From Heterodera schachtii (lineage: Eukaryota > Nematoda > Chromadorea > Rhabditida > Heteroderidae), in assembly GCA_023374025.1 (NCBI GenBank), contig SIJG01000027.1, forward strand, positions 211,527 through 275,526: a stretch of DNA of 64,000 nucleotides, written 5' to 3'. Shown here in pieces: positions 1 through 14,153 of the stretch. How positions within the stretch are numbered: the stretch's first letter is position 1; each line of letters opens with the position of its first letter. The notes below the pieces were generated by a model. It made no database searches, was not told where the DNA came from, and saw only the letters and a program-made list of their open reading frames with translations. The translations under genes were made by a program, and so were the position numbers.

Positions 1-438
1 ATATTTTGTAAAAAGAAAAAAATTATATATAGCAATAAAAATTATTTAATTGAATTAATTAAAGTTTAAGAAATAATTTGTAAAAATATCTCTAAGAAAG
101 ATATCAAAATTAACTATCACTAAAGGCATAATAAATAGGGCTGGGAATTTTATGTAAATACATATTTTTTCCCTAGCTTCTCCATTCTTTAATTAGTAGG
201 AAAATTTTTATATAAATGGCAAATCATTATAATTAAAAATCTTTTTTCTGCTGCGCAATGTCCTTCTTTATCGTTATTGCTCACAATAATTTTATTGAAA
301 ACAAACTACTCTGCAATTTGAGCTTTAAATACTAATTTTGGCAAATTTAAATAAAAAATTTTCCGAACTAGACGAACTTTTAACGAGCACACAGACAATG
401 TTTTTGTGGAAATGAAATTCTAAAAAATCGAAAACTAA
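1..438. other. AT-rich sequence left of the tandem array
   Basis: AT-rich sequence with no supportable gene. It is not a copy of the repeat modules that follow. The match to module B begins at about 439. Confidence 0.6.
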
Positions 439-1640
439 AAAAATTTATTTTATATTATTTATTATTAAGTTAATCTCAAAAGTTGCGATTTCTTTCAATT
501 TTTATCTTGGTTTTATTAAAATGATAAATAAAATTTGGATAATGCTATTGAAAAGAATTCTTTAAAAAATTGATAAATAATAACAAAACAAACAAATTTT
601 AAAAGGATTTAACTTAAAAATTAAATTTCAAATTAAATATATAACTATATTAAAATTAAATTTCAAATTAAATATATAACTATATTAAAATTAAATTTCA
701 AATTAAATATATAACTATATTTTAAAAAATATATTTTTCTTTAAAGTGAAATATATAATAAATAAACATATTATTTTATTGTTTAGCATTATTGAATATT
801 TGATCTTGAATTAATAATTGTTTTCTCTTTTTTTTTTTGTAAAAACGATTTACAAAACATCAGATGAGTCGGGAATTTTTATGAAATAAAAATATTACAT
901 TATATCAAATAACCCAATTAAGAATAAATAGAAGATTATATCCTTTAAATAAAAACAAATTGATAGAAATATGTATTTTAATTTCAATGAAAAAGCACAT
1001 GAAATTTCCTACTCAGAATTTCTTTGGCATTGCTTAAAAATGAGTTCAAGTTTCATCCTCTATTTTAATAAACACTCATTTTCTGTTCAAATTTTTTCAG
1101 CTTTATTTCTTTTGAAATTTTAAATAATCTTTGTTGACTTTATTTAAAGGATGAATTTATTAAAATTTTGTTATAAACAATTAATTAATTTTATTATTTT
1201 ATTTTTCTATTGATGCATTTTTCGCATAATTATTTTATATAATTTAAATTAAAATATTTTTGTTTGAAAAGTTTGCAAATTATTTTTTGATTTATTTTTT
1301 AAAATTACTTTATTGGTTTTAATTCTATCTTTAAATATAATTTCTTAAATAAAGTTTTGGATTCTTCTAATTTGTTTTATATGTCATAATGCCATATTTC
1401 ATAGTCTTTTAAATTTATGGTTTGCATTTATAATATTAAGGGGCATTTTTATATTATTTCGTTGAATATATTTTTTTCTCATTTACTGATTCTATATAAT
1501 TTAATAATCTTCTCGACACGGTATTGAGATTCTGTTTATAATTCAATGAGTTCAAATTTTAAAGATCTTGTCGTCATTGTTGTTCTGGCGATGAAGAACA
1601 CATTGCCGTTCGCACCACTGTGTGTTGCTCAATCCAACAC
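439..1640 (+). repeat. Tandem array, module B copy 1 (1.2 kb)
   Basis: This matches 8175-9380 and 12662-13865 almost base for base. Internally it has three tandem copies of a 35-bp AT-rich unit at about 620-720. Its last part (about 430 bp) is shared with the 3' end of module A, and it finishes with the 95-bp block common to all modules (1546-1640). It holds no credible gene; short open frames recur only because the DNA recurs. Confidence 0.9.
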
Positions 1641-4600
1641 ATCCCATACTCAATTGTTCTTGTTTTAATTTATTGGTTTTCTCATTTTTATCATTAAAAA
1701 TATGGTGAATTTTACTTATCTGTAAAAGATGTAAAAAACATTATATATAGTTGTTATTTAAATATTTAAGGTAGTACTTTAAATACGGAAAAAAGTATAT
1801 TATTAACTTAAATGCTGATTCATTTATAAGTAATAATTGGCTAAACCTTTTTTTTAAATAATGTTTTATCATAACGAAAATTATTTCTATTGATTTAATT
1901 AAAAATTTTATTATTTGGCAATTATTGTATATTATGTTTGTAGATAGTAAATTTAATACAAATTATAGAGTATATAAAAATGCTATTGTTTAAATATTTT
2001 TTATAAAAATTCAATTACATTAATAAATCCTATAAAAACTAAAAAATGTTTTTAGCATTAAAAAGTCCAAATTTTACCTTTAGCAGTTAATAAAGGAATG
2101 AAAAAAAAACATTTTACTGTCAAGTTTTAAATGAATGACGTAATAAGTATCAAAATTTATGCAAACTTTTAAAAAAAGCAAATATTATTTTAGAAAATGT
2201 AAAATTTATTAAAATAAATACTAAGCTTATTACCAGCACAGAAGAAAAACCTTGGAAAAAGGACAATAAATATTCAAAATTTGACAATAGCCCCTATAGG
2301 CACTTATCGTGTCGAAATTATTTTTTGATTAATATTTTTTAATTAAGATTTATTTCTTTTTGGCATTTTTGAGAAAAATCTGTAAGAAAAATACAAGAAA
2401 ATTAAAAAATACACCACATATATTTTATATAAAATGATCAAAATAAAATTATTAACAGTAATAAAATCACAATAAATAGAAAAATTACATTTATTTTTAA
2501 TCGATCTCAAAATGTATATTTTAAGATCACATCAAATATATCATGGTTTTGAGCGTTCAAATAGAGAATATTAATTATACCAATATTATTCATCTTATCA
2601 TTCACATGCCATTCTCACGTGTTATTCACTGTCCCAATTCACGGGTTAATGCATTGTCACATAGATGTTCAAGTAATATTGAGTGGCAGTGTTCAACTGT
2701 CAATTCACTATCACAATTCACGGGCAAATTCACGTTCGGGTAAATTTACTGTCACATAGATGATTTACGTTCAATTCAAATATTAAATATTTTATATGTA
2801 TAAATATCATTTCAAAACTAATTGCCTTTATCATTTTTAAATAAATAAATATAAATTAACTTTTTATATTAAATAAATTTTCGATCAATATTTTTATTCT
2901 AATTTAATTAAATATTTGATATCACTACTTATAAAATTTAATTTTCTTTTCATTAAAATATATTTATAATTCTCCAAAGTCCTAATTTCACTTTGTTTCT
3001 ATATGAAATAAAGAAATTTAATTTTCAATTAATTATCATTTCAATTTAAGTAGATAATGTGAAAACCGAAGTGTAATAATATATAACAGAAGAAAAATTG
3101 ATATAAAGCAAAATATGACTATATGTCCACAATAATTTACCATATAATTTCCAAAAATTTAATAGGCGTCTCTTAAATGATTATCGGACAAAAAAGTTGT
3201 AATTTTTGCCAGAATTCGAGAAGAAAGATAAAGTTTAAATTTATTAATTAATCAAGAAAAATATTAATAATACATCTAAATACTAATATAATTTAATTAA
3301 TTCAAATTTTTAACTAAGTTTTTTTATTTAAATTTTTCAATTTTCATAAATCTATCTTATTCTATTATTGCTAAACATTTAAAACTTTCACATTTCATTT
3401 AATTACGTAAAATTAAATAATTTTTTTTATCAATTTATAATCTTTGATTTTCTAATGATATTTAATTTATTTAAAAATTCGTATTGAAATTATCAAATTT
3501 GAAATACATGTTATTCTTTAATCTAATCGTATTGTTCTCTTCTAATCTGGTCCATTGATTTGGTTCGCCCTTTAAAATTGGAACTATTATTATTTTAATT
3601 TTAATACTCTGATTATTTCATCGGTCTTATTGTTCATATTATTTTTATGTAGATTTATTTTTCATCATTTAATTCATTGCATTTTAAAATTATTATTTTT
3701 TATAAATTAAAAAAAAGTTACTCTAAAATTTAGACCAGATTATTTGTATTTGTTTTTTTATTTTATATTTTTCCTAATGTATGTTTTAAAGACCGAGCCG
3801 GACCGGAGACCCGGTACCGGTTTTTACTGGATCCGGAAAACAGTCCGGCGTTTTTTTTGGGAAAATAGGGATTGACCGGTTTTCTGGTTTGACCGGTTTT
3901 TGAGAGACCAAATCCTTGAAAATGTCAATTCGGTCCGGTCCGGCAAAAATTTTCAAAATAGTTTAGTTTATTTTTTATTATTTATTCAAATTTTTCACAA
4001 TAAAAAGCAAAATTTGTAAATAAAATGGAAAAACTTTAAAGTTTCATTATTCTATCATTATGAAAGTTAAAAATAAATAAACGCGTGTTCAACGGCATGA
4101 AATTATATTTGTTTTTGTTTTTCTTCTTAAAGAAACTGAATTTGACTTAAATTTATTATAAAATCAAAATATTAAATTCAAAAAGCTTTGATAAATATAA
4201 TCACCATTAATTGACGAAAGTTTATTATTTGTTAATTAACTTTTAAAAATTCCATAATCGAAAAAACATTAATTAAATTAAGTTTTCAGCAATCTTTGTT
4301 TTTCCCTTATTAATATATATAAAGGATATAAAAATATGTGTATTTATGAAATAATTAAGAAATTTTATGAAAAAAAATATCAATCAAATTAAAATTATAA
4401 AATCTTGGCAATATTTTTAGAAGAAAATAATAATTTTAACTAAACATTCTAATGATGCATTTTTAGGCATAATTTTTTTTATATAATTTAATTTACAATA
4501 TTTTTGTTTGAGAAGTTTGCAAATTATTATTTGATTTATTTTTTTTAAATTAACATTGCTTTTATCGATTTTAATTCTATTTTAAACATTAAATAAAGTT

Positions 4601-4894
4601 ATTTTTAAGTTGGTTTTTGTAATTTATTGTATATGTCATAATGTTTATTTGTTTTAAATTTATGGTTTGCATTTCGAAATTAATAATATTAGAGGGCTTT
4701 TTTATATTATTTCGTTGAATGTATTTTTTTCTCATTTATCTGCTTCTATATAATTTAATACTCTCTCGACAAGGTATTGAGATTCCTGTTAATAATTCAA
4801 TGAGTTCAAATTTTAAAGATCTTGTCGTCATTGTTGTTCTGGCGATGAAGAACACATTGCCGTTCGCACCACTGTGTGTTGCTCAATCCAACAC
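1641..4894 (+). repeat. Tandem array, module A copy 1 (3.25 kb)
   Basis: This copy is near-identical to 4895-8174 and 9381-12661 but is the most diverged of the three full copies. It lacks about 18 bp inside the CCGG-rich island, where later copies read CCGGAAACCGGTT. It holds a block of TTCAC/TGTC words near 2605-2775, the CCGG-rich island at 3788-3950, and the shared 95-bp end block at 4800-4894. No gene is supported. Confidence 0.9.
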
Positions 4895-7800
4895 ATCCCA
4901 TACTCAATTGTTCTTGTTTTAATTTATTGGTTTTTCTCATTTTTATCATTAAAAATATGGTGAATTTTACTTATCTGTAAAAGATGTAAAAAACATTATA
5001 TATATATGTTATTTAAATATTTAAGGTAGTACTTTAAATACGGAAAAAAGTATATTATTATTAACTTAAATGCTGATTCATTTATAAGTAATAATTGGCT
5101 AAACCTTTTTTTTTAATAATGTTTTATCATAACGAAAATTATTTCTATTGATTTAATTAAAAATTTTATTATTTGGCAATTATTGTATATTATGTTTGTA
5201 GATGGTAAATTTAATACAAATTATAGAGTATATAAAAATGCTATTGTTTAAATATTTTTTATAAAAATTCAATTACATTAATAAATCCTATAAAAACTAA
5301 AAAATGTTTTTAGCATTAAAAAGTCCAAATTTTACCTTTAGCAGTTAATAAAGGAATGAAAAAAAAAACATTTTACTGTCAAGTTTTAAATGAATGACGT
5401 AATAAGTATCAAAATTTATGCAAACTTTTAAAAAAAGCAAATATTATTTTAGAAAATATAAAATTTATTAAAATAAATACTAAGCTTATTACCAGCACAG
5501 AAGAAAAACCTTGGAAAAAGGACAATAAATATTCAAAATTTGACAATAGCCCCTATAGGCACTTATCGTGTCGAAATTATTTTTTGATTAATATCTTTTA
5601 ATTAAGATTTATTTCTTTTTGGCATTTTTGAGAAAAATCTGTAAGAAAAATACAAGAAAATTAAAAAATACACCACATATATTTTATTACATAAAAATGA
5701 TCAAAATAAAATTATTAACAGTAATAAAATCACAATAAATAGAAAAATTACATTTATTTTTAATCGATCTCAAATGTATATTGTAAGATCACATCAAATA
5801 TATCATTGTTTTGAGCGTTCAAATAGAGAATATTAATTATAACAATATTATTCATCTTATGATTCAAGTGCCATTCTCACGTTTTATTCACTGTCCCAAT
5901 TCATGGGTTAATGCATGGTCACATAGATGTTCAAGTAATATTGAGTGGCAGTGTTCAAGTGTCAATTCACTATCACAATTCACGGGCAAATTCACGTTCG
6001 GGTAAATTTACTGTCACATAGATGATTTACGTTCAATTCAAATATTAAATATTTTATATGTATAAATATCATTTCAAAACTAATTGCCTTTATCATTTTT
6101 AAATAAATAAATATAAATTCACTTTTTATATTAAATAAATTTTTGATCAATATTTTTATTCTAATTTAATTAAATATTTGATATCACTATTTATAAAATT
6201 TAATTTTCTTTTCATTAAAATATATTTATAATTCTCCAAAGTCCTAATTTCACTTTTGTTTCTAAATGAAATAAAGAAATTTAATTTTCAATTAATTATC
6301 ATTTCAATTTCAGTAGATAATGTGAAAACCAAGTGTAATAATATATAACAGAAGAAAAATAGATATAAAGCAAAATATGAATATGTATATGCCCACAATT
6401 ATTTACCAATATAATTTCCAAAAATTTAATAGGCGTCTCTTAAATGATTATCGGACAAAAAGTTGTAATTTTTGCCAGAATTCGAGAAGAAAGATAAAGT
6501 TTTAATTTTATTAATTAATCAAGAAAAATATTAATAATACATCTAAATACTAATATAATTTAATTAATTCAAATTTTTAACTAAGTTTTTTTTTATTTAA
6601 ATTTTTCAATTTTCATAAATCTATCTTATTCTATTATTGCTAAACATTTAAAACTTTCACATTTCATTTAATTACGTAAAATTAAATAATTTGTTTTATC
6701 AATTTATAATCTTTGATTTTCTAATGATATTTAATTTAATTAAAAATTCGTATTGAAATTATCAAATTTGAAATACATGTTATTCTTTAATCTAATCGTA
6801 TTGGTCTCTTCTAATCTGGTCCATTGATTTGGTTCGCCCTTTAAAATTGGAACTATTATTATTTTAATTTTAATACTCTGATTATTTCATCGGTCTTATT
6901 GTTCATATTATTTTTATGTAGATTTATTTTTTCATCATTTAATTCAGTGCATTTTAAAATTATTATTTTTTATAAATTAAAAAAAAGTTACTCTAAAATT
7001 TGGACCAGTTTATTTGTATTTGTTTTTTTATTTTATATTTTTCCTAATGTATGTTTTAAAGACCGAGCCGGACCGGAGACCCGGTACCGGTTTTTACTGG
7101 ATCCGGAAAACAGTCCGGCCTTTTTTTTTTGGAAAAATAGGGATTGACCGGTTTTCTGGTTTGACCGGTTTTTGAGAGACCAAATCCGGAAACCGGTTGC
7201 TTTTGAAAATGTCAATTCGGTCCGGTCCGGCAAAAATTTTCAAAATAGTTTAGTTTATTTTTTTATTATTTATTCAAATTTTTCACAATAAAAAGCAAAA
7301 TTTGTAATAAAATGGAAAAACTTTAAAGTTTCATTATTCTATCATTATGAAAGTTAAAAATAAATAAACGCGTGTTCAACTGCATGAAATTATATTTGTT
7401 TTTGTTTTTCTTCTTAAAGAAACTGAATTTGACTTAAATTTATTATAAAATCAAAATATTAAATTCAAAAAGCTTTGATAAATATAATCACCATTAATTG
7501 ACGAAAGTTTATTATTTGTTAATTAACTTTTAAAAATTCCCATAATCGAAAAAACATTAATTAAATTAAGTTTTCAGCAATCTTTGTTTTTCCCTTATTA
7601 ATATATATAAAGGATATAAAAATATGTGTATTTATGAAATAATTAAGAAATTTTATGAAAAAAAATATCAATCAAATTAAAATTATAAACTCTTGGCAAT
7701 ATTTTTAGAAGAAAATAATAATTTTAACTAAACATTCTAATGATGCATTTTTGGCATAATTTTTTTTATATAATTTAATTTACAATATTTTTTGTTTGAG

Positions 7801-8174
7801 AAGTTTGCAAGTTATTATTTGATTTATTTTTTTAAATTAACGTTATCGATTTTAATTGTATTTTTAAATATAATTTCTTAAATAAAGTTTTTGGTTTTTG
7901 TAATTTATTGTATATGTCATAATGTCATATTTCATAGTCTTTTAAATTTATGGGATGCATTTATAATATTAAGGGGCATTTTTATATTATTTCATTGAAT
8001 ATATTTTTTTCTCATTTACTGCTTCTATATAATTTAATACTCTTCTCGACAAGGTATTGCCGATTCTTTTCATAATTCAATGAGTTCAAATTTTAAAGAT
8101 CTTGTCGTCATTGTTGTTCTGGCGATGAAGAACACATTGCCGTTCGCACCACTGTGTGTTGCTCAATCCAACAC
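4895..8174 (+). repeat. Tandem array, module A copy 2 (3.28 kb)
   Basis: Near-identical to 9381-12661, so it was probably duplicated together with the following module B as a 4.49-kb AB unit. The word block is near 5873-6045, the CCGG-rich island at 7057-7232, and the 95-bp end block at 8080-8174. The open frames at 5811-6005 and 6899-7147 repeat 4,485 bp further on and are products of the duplication. Confidence 0.9.
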
Positions 8175-9380
8175 AAAAATTTATTTTATATTATTTATTA
8201 TTAAGTTAATCTCAAAAGTTGCGATTTCTTTCAATTTTTATCTTGGTTTTATTAAAATGATAAATAAAATTTGGATAATGCTATTGAAAAGAATTCTTTA
8301 AAAAATTGATAAATAATAACAAAACAAACAAATTTTAAAAGGATTTAACTTAAAAATTAAATTTCAAATTAAATATATAACTATATTAAAATTAAATTTC
8401 AAATTAAATATATAACTATATTAAAATTAAATTTCAAATTAAATATATAACTATATTTTAAAAAATATATTTTTCTTTAAAGTGAAATATATAATAAATA
8501 AACATATTATTTTATTGTTTAGCATTATTGAATATTTGATCTTGAATTAATAATTGTTTTCTCTTTTTTTTTTTTGTAAAAACGATTTACAAAACATCAG
8601 ATGAGTCGGGAATTTTTATGAAATAAAAATATTACATTATATCAAATAACCCAATTAAGAATAAATAGAAGATTATATCCTTTAAATAAAAACAAATTGA
8701 TAGAAATATGTATTTTAATTTCAATGAAAAAGCACATGAAATTTCCTACTCAGAATTTCTTTGGCATTGCTTAAAAATGAGTTCAAGTTTCATCCTCTAT
8801 TTTAATAAACACTCATTTTCTGTTCAAATTTTTTCAGCTTTATTTCTTTTGAAATTTTAAATAATCTTTGTTGACTTTATTTAAAGGATGAATTTATTAA
8901 AATTTTGTTATAAACAATTAATTAATTTTATTATTTTATTTTTCTATTGATGCATTTTTCGCATAATTATTTTATATAATTTAAATTAAAATATTTTTTG
9001 TTTGAGAAGTTTGCAAATTATTATTTGATTTATTTTTTTAAATTAACGTTATCGATTTTAATTGTATTTTTAAATATAATTTCTTAAATAAAGTTTTTGG
9101 TTTTTGTAATTTATTGTATATGTCATAATGTCATATTTCATAGTCTTTTAAATTTATGGGATGCATTTATAATATTAAGGGGCATTTTTATATTATTTCA
9201 TTGAATATATTTTTTTCTCATTTACTGCTTCTATATAATTTAATACTCTTCTCGACAAGGTATTGCCGATTCTTTTCATAATTCAATGAGTTCAAATTTT
9301 AAAGATCTTGTCGTCATTGTTGTTCTGGCGATGAAGAACACATTGCCGTTCGCACCACTGTGTGTTGCTCAATCCAACAC
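8175..9380 (+). repeat. Tandem array, module B copy 2
   Basis: Begins directly after the CCAACAC end of the previous 95-bp block and ends with its own copy (9286-9380). The 35-bp triplet repeat lies near 8353-8456. Confidence 0.9.
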
Positions 9381-12300
9381 ATCCCATACTCAATTGTTCT
9401 TGTTTTAATTTATTGGTTTTCTCATTTTTATCATTAAAAATATGGTGAATTTTACTTATCTGTAAAAGATATAAAAAACATTATATATATATGTTATTTA
9501 AATATTTAAGGTAGTACTTTAAATACGGAAAAAAGTATATTATTATTAACTTAAATGCTGATTCATTTATAAGTAATAATTGGCTAAACCTTTTTTTTAA
9601 TAATGTTTTATCATAACGAAAATTATTTCTATTGATTTAATTAAAAATTTTATTATTTGGCAATTATTGTATATTATGTTTGTAGATGGTAAATTTAATA
9701 CAAATTATAGAGTATATAAAAATGCTATTGTTTAAATATTTTTTATAAAAATTCAATTACATTAATAAATCCTATAAAAACTAAAAAATGTTTTTAGCAT
9801 TAAAAAGTCCAAATTTTACCTTTAGCAGTTAATAAAGGAATGAAAAAAAAAACATTTTACTGTCAAGTTTTAAATGAATGACGTAATAAGTATCAAAATT
9901 TATGCAAACTTTTAAAAAAAGCAAATATTATTTTAGAAAATATAAAATTTATTAAAATAAATACTAAGCTTATTACCAGCACAGAAGAAAAACCTTGGAA
10001 AAAGGACAATAAATATTCAAAATTTGACAATAGCCCCTATAGGCACTTATCGTGTCGAAATTATTTTTTGATTAATATCTTTTAATTAAGATTTATTTCT
10101 TTTTGGCATTTTTGAGAAAAATCTGTAAGAAAAATACAAGAAAATTAAAAAATACACCACATATATTTTATTACATAAAAATGATCAAAATAAAATTATT
10201 AACAGTAATAAAATCACAATAAATAGAAAAATTACATTTATTTTTAATCGATCTCAAAATGTATATTGTAAGATCACATCAAATATATCATTGTTTTGAG
10301 CGTTCAAATAGAGAATATTAATTATAACAATATTATTCATCTTATGATTCAAGTGCCATTCTCACGTTTTATTCACTGTCCCAATTCATGGGTTAATGCA
10401 TGGTCACATAGATGTTCAAGTAATATTGAGTGGCAGTGTTCAAGTGTCAATTCACTATCACAATTCACGGGCAAATTCACGTTCGGGTAAATTTACTGTC
10501 ACATAGATGATTTACGTTCAATTCAAATATTAAATATTTTATATGTATAAATATCATTTCAAAACTAATTGCCTTTATCATTTTTAAATAAATAAATATA
10601 AATTCACTTTTTATATTAAATAAATTTTTGATCAATATTTTTATTCTAATTTAATTAAATATTTGATATCACTACTTATAAAATTTAATTTTCTTTTCAT
10701 TAAAATATATTTATAATTCTCCAAAGTCCTAATTTCACTTTGTTTCTAAATGAAATAAAGAAATTTAATTTTCAATTAATTATCATTTCAATTTCAGTAG
10801 ATAATGTGAAAACCAAGTGTAATAATATATAACAGAAGAAAAATAGATATAAAGCAAAATATGAATATGTATATGCCCACAATTATTTACCAATATAATT
10901 TCCAAAAATTTAATAGGCGTCTCTTAAATGATTATCGGACAAAAAAGTTGTAATTTTTGCCAGAATTCGAGAAGAAAGATAAAGTTTTAATTTTATTAAT
11001 TAATCAAGAAAAATATTAATAATACATCTAAATACTAATATAATTTAATTAATTCAAATTTTTAACTAAGTTTTTTTTTATTTAAATTTTTCAATTTTCA
11101 TAAATCTATCTTATTCTATTATTGCTAAACATTTAAAACTTTCACATTTCATTTAATTACGTAAAATTAAATAATTTGTTTTATCAATTTATAATCTTTG
11201 ATTTTCTAATGATATTTAATTTAATTAAAAATTCGTATTGAAATTATCAAATTTGAAATACATGTTATTCTTTAATCTAATCGTATTGTTCTCTTCTAAT
11301 CTGGTCCATTGATTTGGTTCGCCCTTTAAAATTGGAACTATTATTATTTTAATTTTAATACTCTGATTATTTCATCGGTCTTATTGTTCATATTATTTTT
11401 ATGTAGATTTATTTTTTCATCATTTAATTCAGTGCATTTTAAAATTATTATTTTTTATAAATTAAAAAAAAGTTACTCTAAAATTTGGACCAGTTTATTT
11501 GTATTTGTTTTTTTATTTTATATTTTTCCTAATGTATGTTTTAAAGACCGAGCCGGACCGGAGACCCGGTACCGGTTTTTACTGGATCCGGAAAACAGTC
11601 CGGCCTTTTTTTTTTGGAAAAATAGGGATTGACCGGTTTTCTGGTTTGACCGGTTTTTGAGAGACCAAATCCGGAAACCGGTTGCTTTTGAAAATGTCAA
11701 TTCGGTCCGGTCCGGCAAAAATTTTCAAAATAGTTTAGTTTATTTTTTTATTATTTATTCAAATTTTTCACAATAAAAAGCAAAATTTGTAAATAAAATG
11801 GAAAAACTTTAAAGTTTCATTATTCTATCATTATGAAAGTTAAAAATAAATAAACGCGTGTTCAACTGCATGAAATTATATTTGTTTTTGTTTTTCTTCT
11901 TAAAGAAACTGAATTTGACTTAAATTTATTATAAAATCAAAATATTAAATTCAAAAAGCTTTGATAAATATAATCACCATTAATTGACGAAAGTTTATTA
12001 TTTGTTAATTAACTTTTAAAAATTCCCATAATCGAAAAAAACATTAATTAAATTAAGTTTTCAGCAATCTTTGTTTTTCCCTTATTAATATATATAAAGG
12101 ATATAAAAATATGTGTATTTATGAAATAATTAAGAAATTTTATGAAAAAAAATATCAATCAAATTAAAATTATAAACTCTTGGCAATATTTTTAGAAGAA
12201 AATAATAATTTTAACTAAACATTCTAATGATGCATTTTTGGCATAATTTTTTTTATATAATTTAATTTACAATATTTTTTGTTTGAGAAGTTTGCAAGTT

Positions 12301-12661
12301 ATTATTTGATTTATTTTTTTAAATTAACGTTATCGATTTTAATTGTATTTTTAAATATAATTTCTTAAATAAAGTTTTTGGTTTTTGTAATTTATTGTAT
12401 ATGTCATAATGTCATATTTCATAGTCTTTTAAATTTATGGGATGCATTTATAATATTAAGGGGCATTTTTATATTATTTCATTGAATATATTTTTTTCTC
12501 ATTTACTGCTTCTATATAATTTAATACTCTTCTCGACAAGGTATTGCCGATTCTTTTCATAATTCAATGAGTTCAAATTTTAAAGATCTTGTCGTCATTG
12601 TTGTTCTGGCGATGAAGAACACATTGCCGTTCGCACCACTGTGTGTTGCTCAATCCAACAC
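9381..12661 (+). repeat. Tandem array, module A copy 3
   Basis: Near-identical to module A copy 2 (4895-8174). The CCGG-rich island is at 11542-11717 and the 95-bp end block at 12567-12661. Confidence 0.9.
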
Positions 12662-13865
12662 AAAAATTTATTTTATATTATTTATTATTAAGTTAATCTC
12701 AAAAGTTGCGATTTCTTTCAATTTTTATCTTGGTTTTATTAAAATGATAAATAAAATTTGGATAATGCTATTGAAAAGAATTCTTTAAAAAATTGATAAA
12801 TAATAACAAAACAAACAAATTTTAAAAGGATTTAACTTAAAAATTAAATTTCAAATTAAATATATAACTATATTAAAATTAAATTTCAAATTAAATATAT
12901 AACTATATTAAAATTAAATTTCAAATTAAATATATAACTATATTTTAAAAAATATATTTTTCTTTAAAGTGAAATATATAATAAATAAACATATTATTTT
13001 ATTGTTTAGCATTATTGAATATTTGATCTTGAATTAATAATTGTTTTCTCTTTTTTTTTTGTAAAAACGATTTACAAAACATCAGATGAGTCGGGAATTT
13101 TTATGAAATAAAAATATTACATTATATCAAATAACCCAATTAAGAATAAATTGAAGATTATATCCTTTAAATAAAAACAAATTGATAGAAATATGTATTT
13201 TAATTTCAATGAAAAAGCACATGAAATTTCCTACTCAGAATTTCTTTGGCATTGCTTAAAAATGAGTTCAAGTTTCATCCTCTATTTTAATAAACACTCA
13301 TTTTCTGTTCAAATTTTTTCAGCTTTATTTCTTTTGAAATTTTAAATAATCTTGGTTGACTTTATTTAAAGGATGAATTTATTAAAATTTTGTTATAAAC
13401 AATTAATTAATTTTATTTTTTTATTTTTCTATTGATGCATTTTTCGCATAATTATTTTATATAATTTAAATTAAAATATTTTTTGTTTGAGAAGTTTGCA
13501 AATTATTATTTGATTTATTTTTTTAAATTAACGTTATCGATTTTAATTGTATTTTTAAATATAATTTCTTAAATAAAGTTTTTGGTTTTTGTAATTTATT
13601 GTATATGTCATAATGTCATATTTCATAGTCTTTTAAATTTATGGGATGCATTTATAATATTAAGGGGCATTTTTATATTATTTCATTGAATATATTTTTT
13701 TCTCATTTACTGCTTCTATATAATTTAATACTCTTCTCGACAAGGTATTGCCGATTCTTTTCATAATTCAATGAGTTCAAATTTTAAAGATCTTGTCGTC
13801 ATTGTTGTTCTGGCGATGAAGAACACATTGCCGTTCGCACCACTGTGTGTTGCTCAATCCAACAC
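12662..13865 (+). repeat. Tandem array, module B copy 3
   Basis: Near-identical to module B copies 1 and 2, with a few substitutions. The 35-bp triplet repeat is near 12839-12942 and the 95-bp end block at 13771-13865. Confidence 0.9.
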
Positions 13866-14153
13866 ATCCCATACTCAATTGTTCTTGTTTTAATTTATTG
13901 GTTTTCTCATTTTTATCATTAAAAATATGGTGAATTTTACTTATCTGTAAAAGATGTAAAAAACATTATATATATATGTTATTTAAATATTTAAGGTAGT
14001 ACTTTAAATACGGAAAAAGTATATTATTATTAACTTAAATGCTGATTCATTTATAAGTAATAATTGGCTAAACCTTTTTTTAAATAATGTTTTATCATAA
14101 CGAAAATTATTTCTATTGATTTAATTAAAAATTTTATTATTTGGCAATTATTG
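13866..14153 (+). repeat. Tandem array, truncated module A copy 4
   Basis: The first 288 bp or so of module A. It stops abruptly within the TTGGCAATTATTGTA stretch, where unrelated sequence takes over. This is the right edge of the array. Confidence 0.85.

Noticed and set aside
1546..1640. 95-bp block as a 5.8S rRNA fragment, because of CGATGAAGAACRC
   Set aside because: Only about 12 bases resemble 5.8S and the neighbouring sequence does not follow it.
6899..7147. 82-residue open frame repeated at 11384-11632 and 25075-25323 (-), which looked like a conserved small protein
   Set aside because: It is conserved only because it lies in the repeated A module. It crosses the CCGG word island, has an overlapping antisense frame, and is broken in A copy 1.
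8080..8301. 73-residue frame starting in the 95-bp block, repeated at 12567
   Set aside because: After the block it simply reads into module B DNA; at other copies it ends differently. The conserved part is the block, not a protein.
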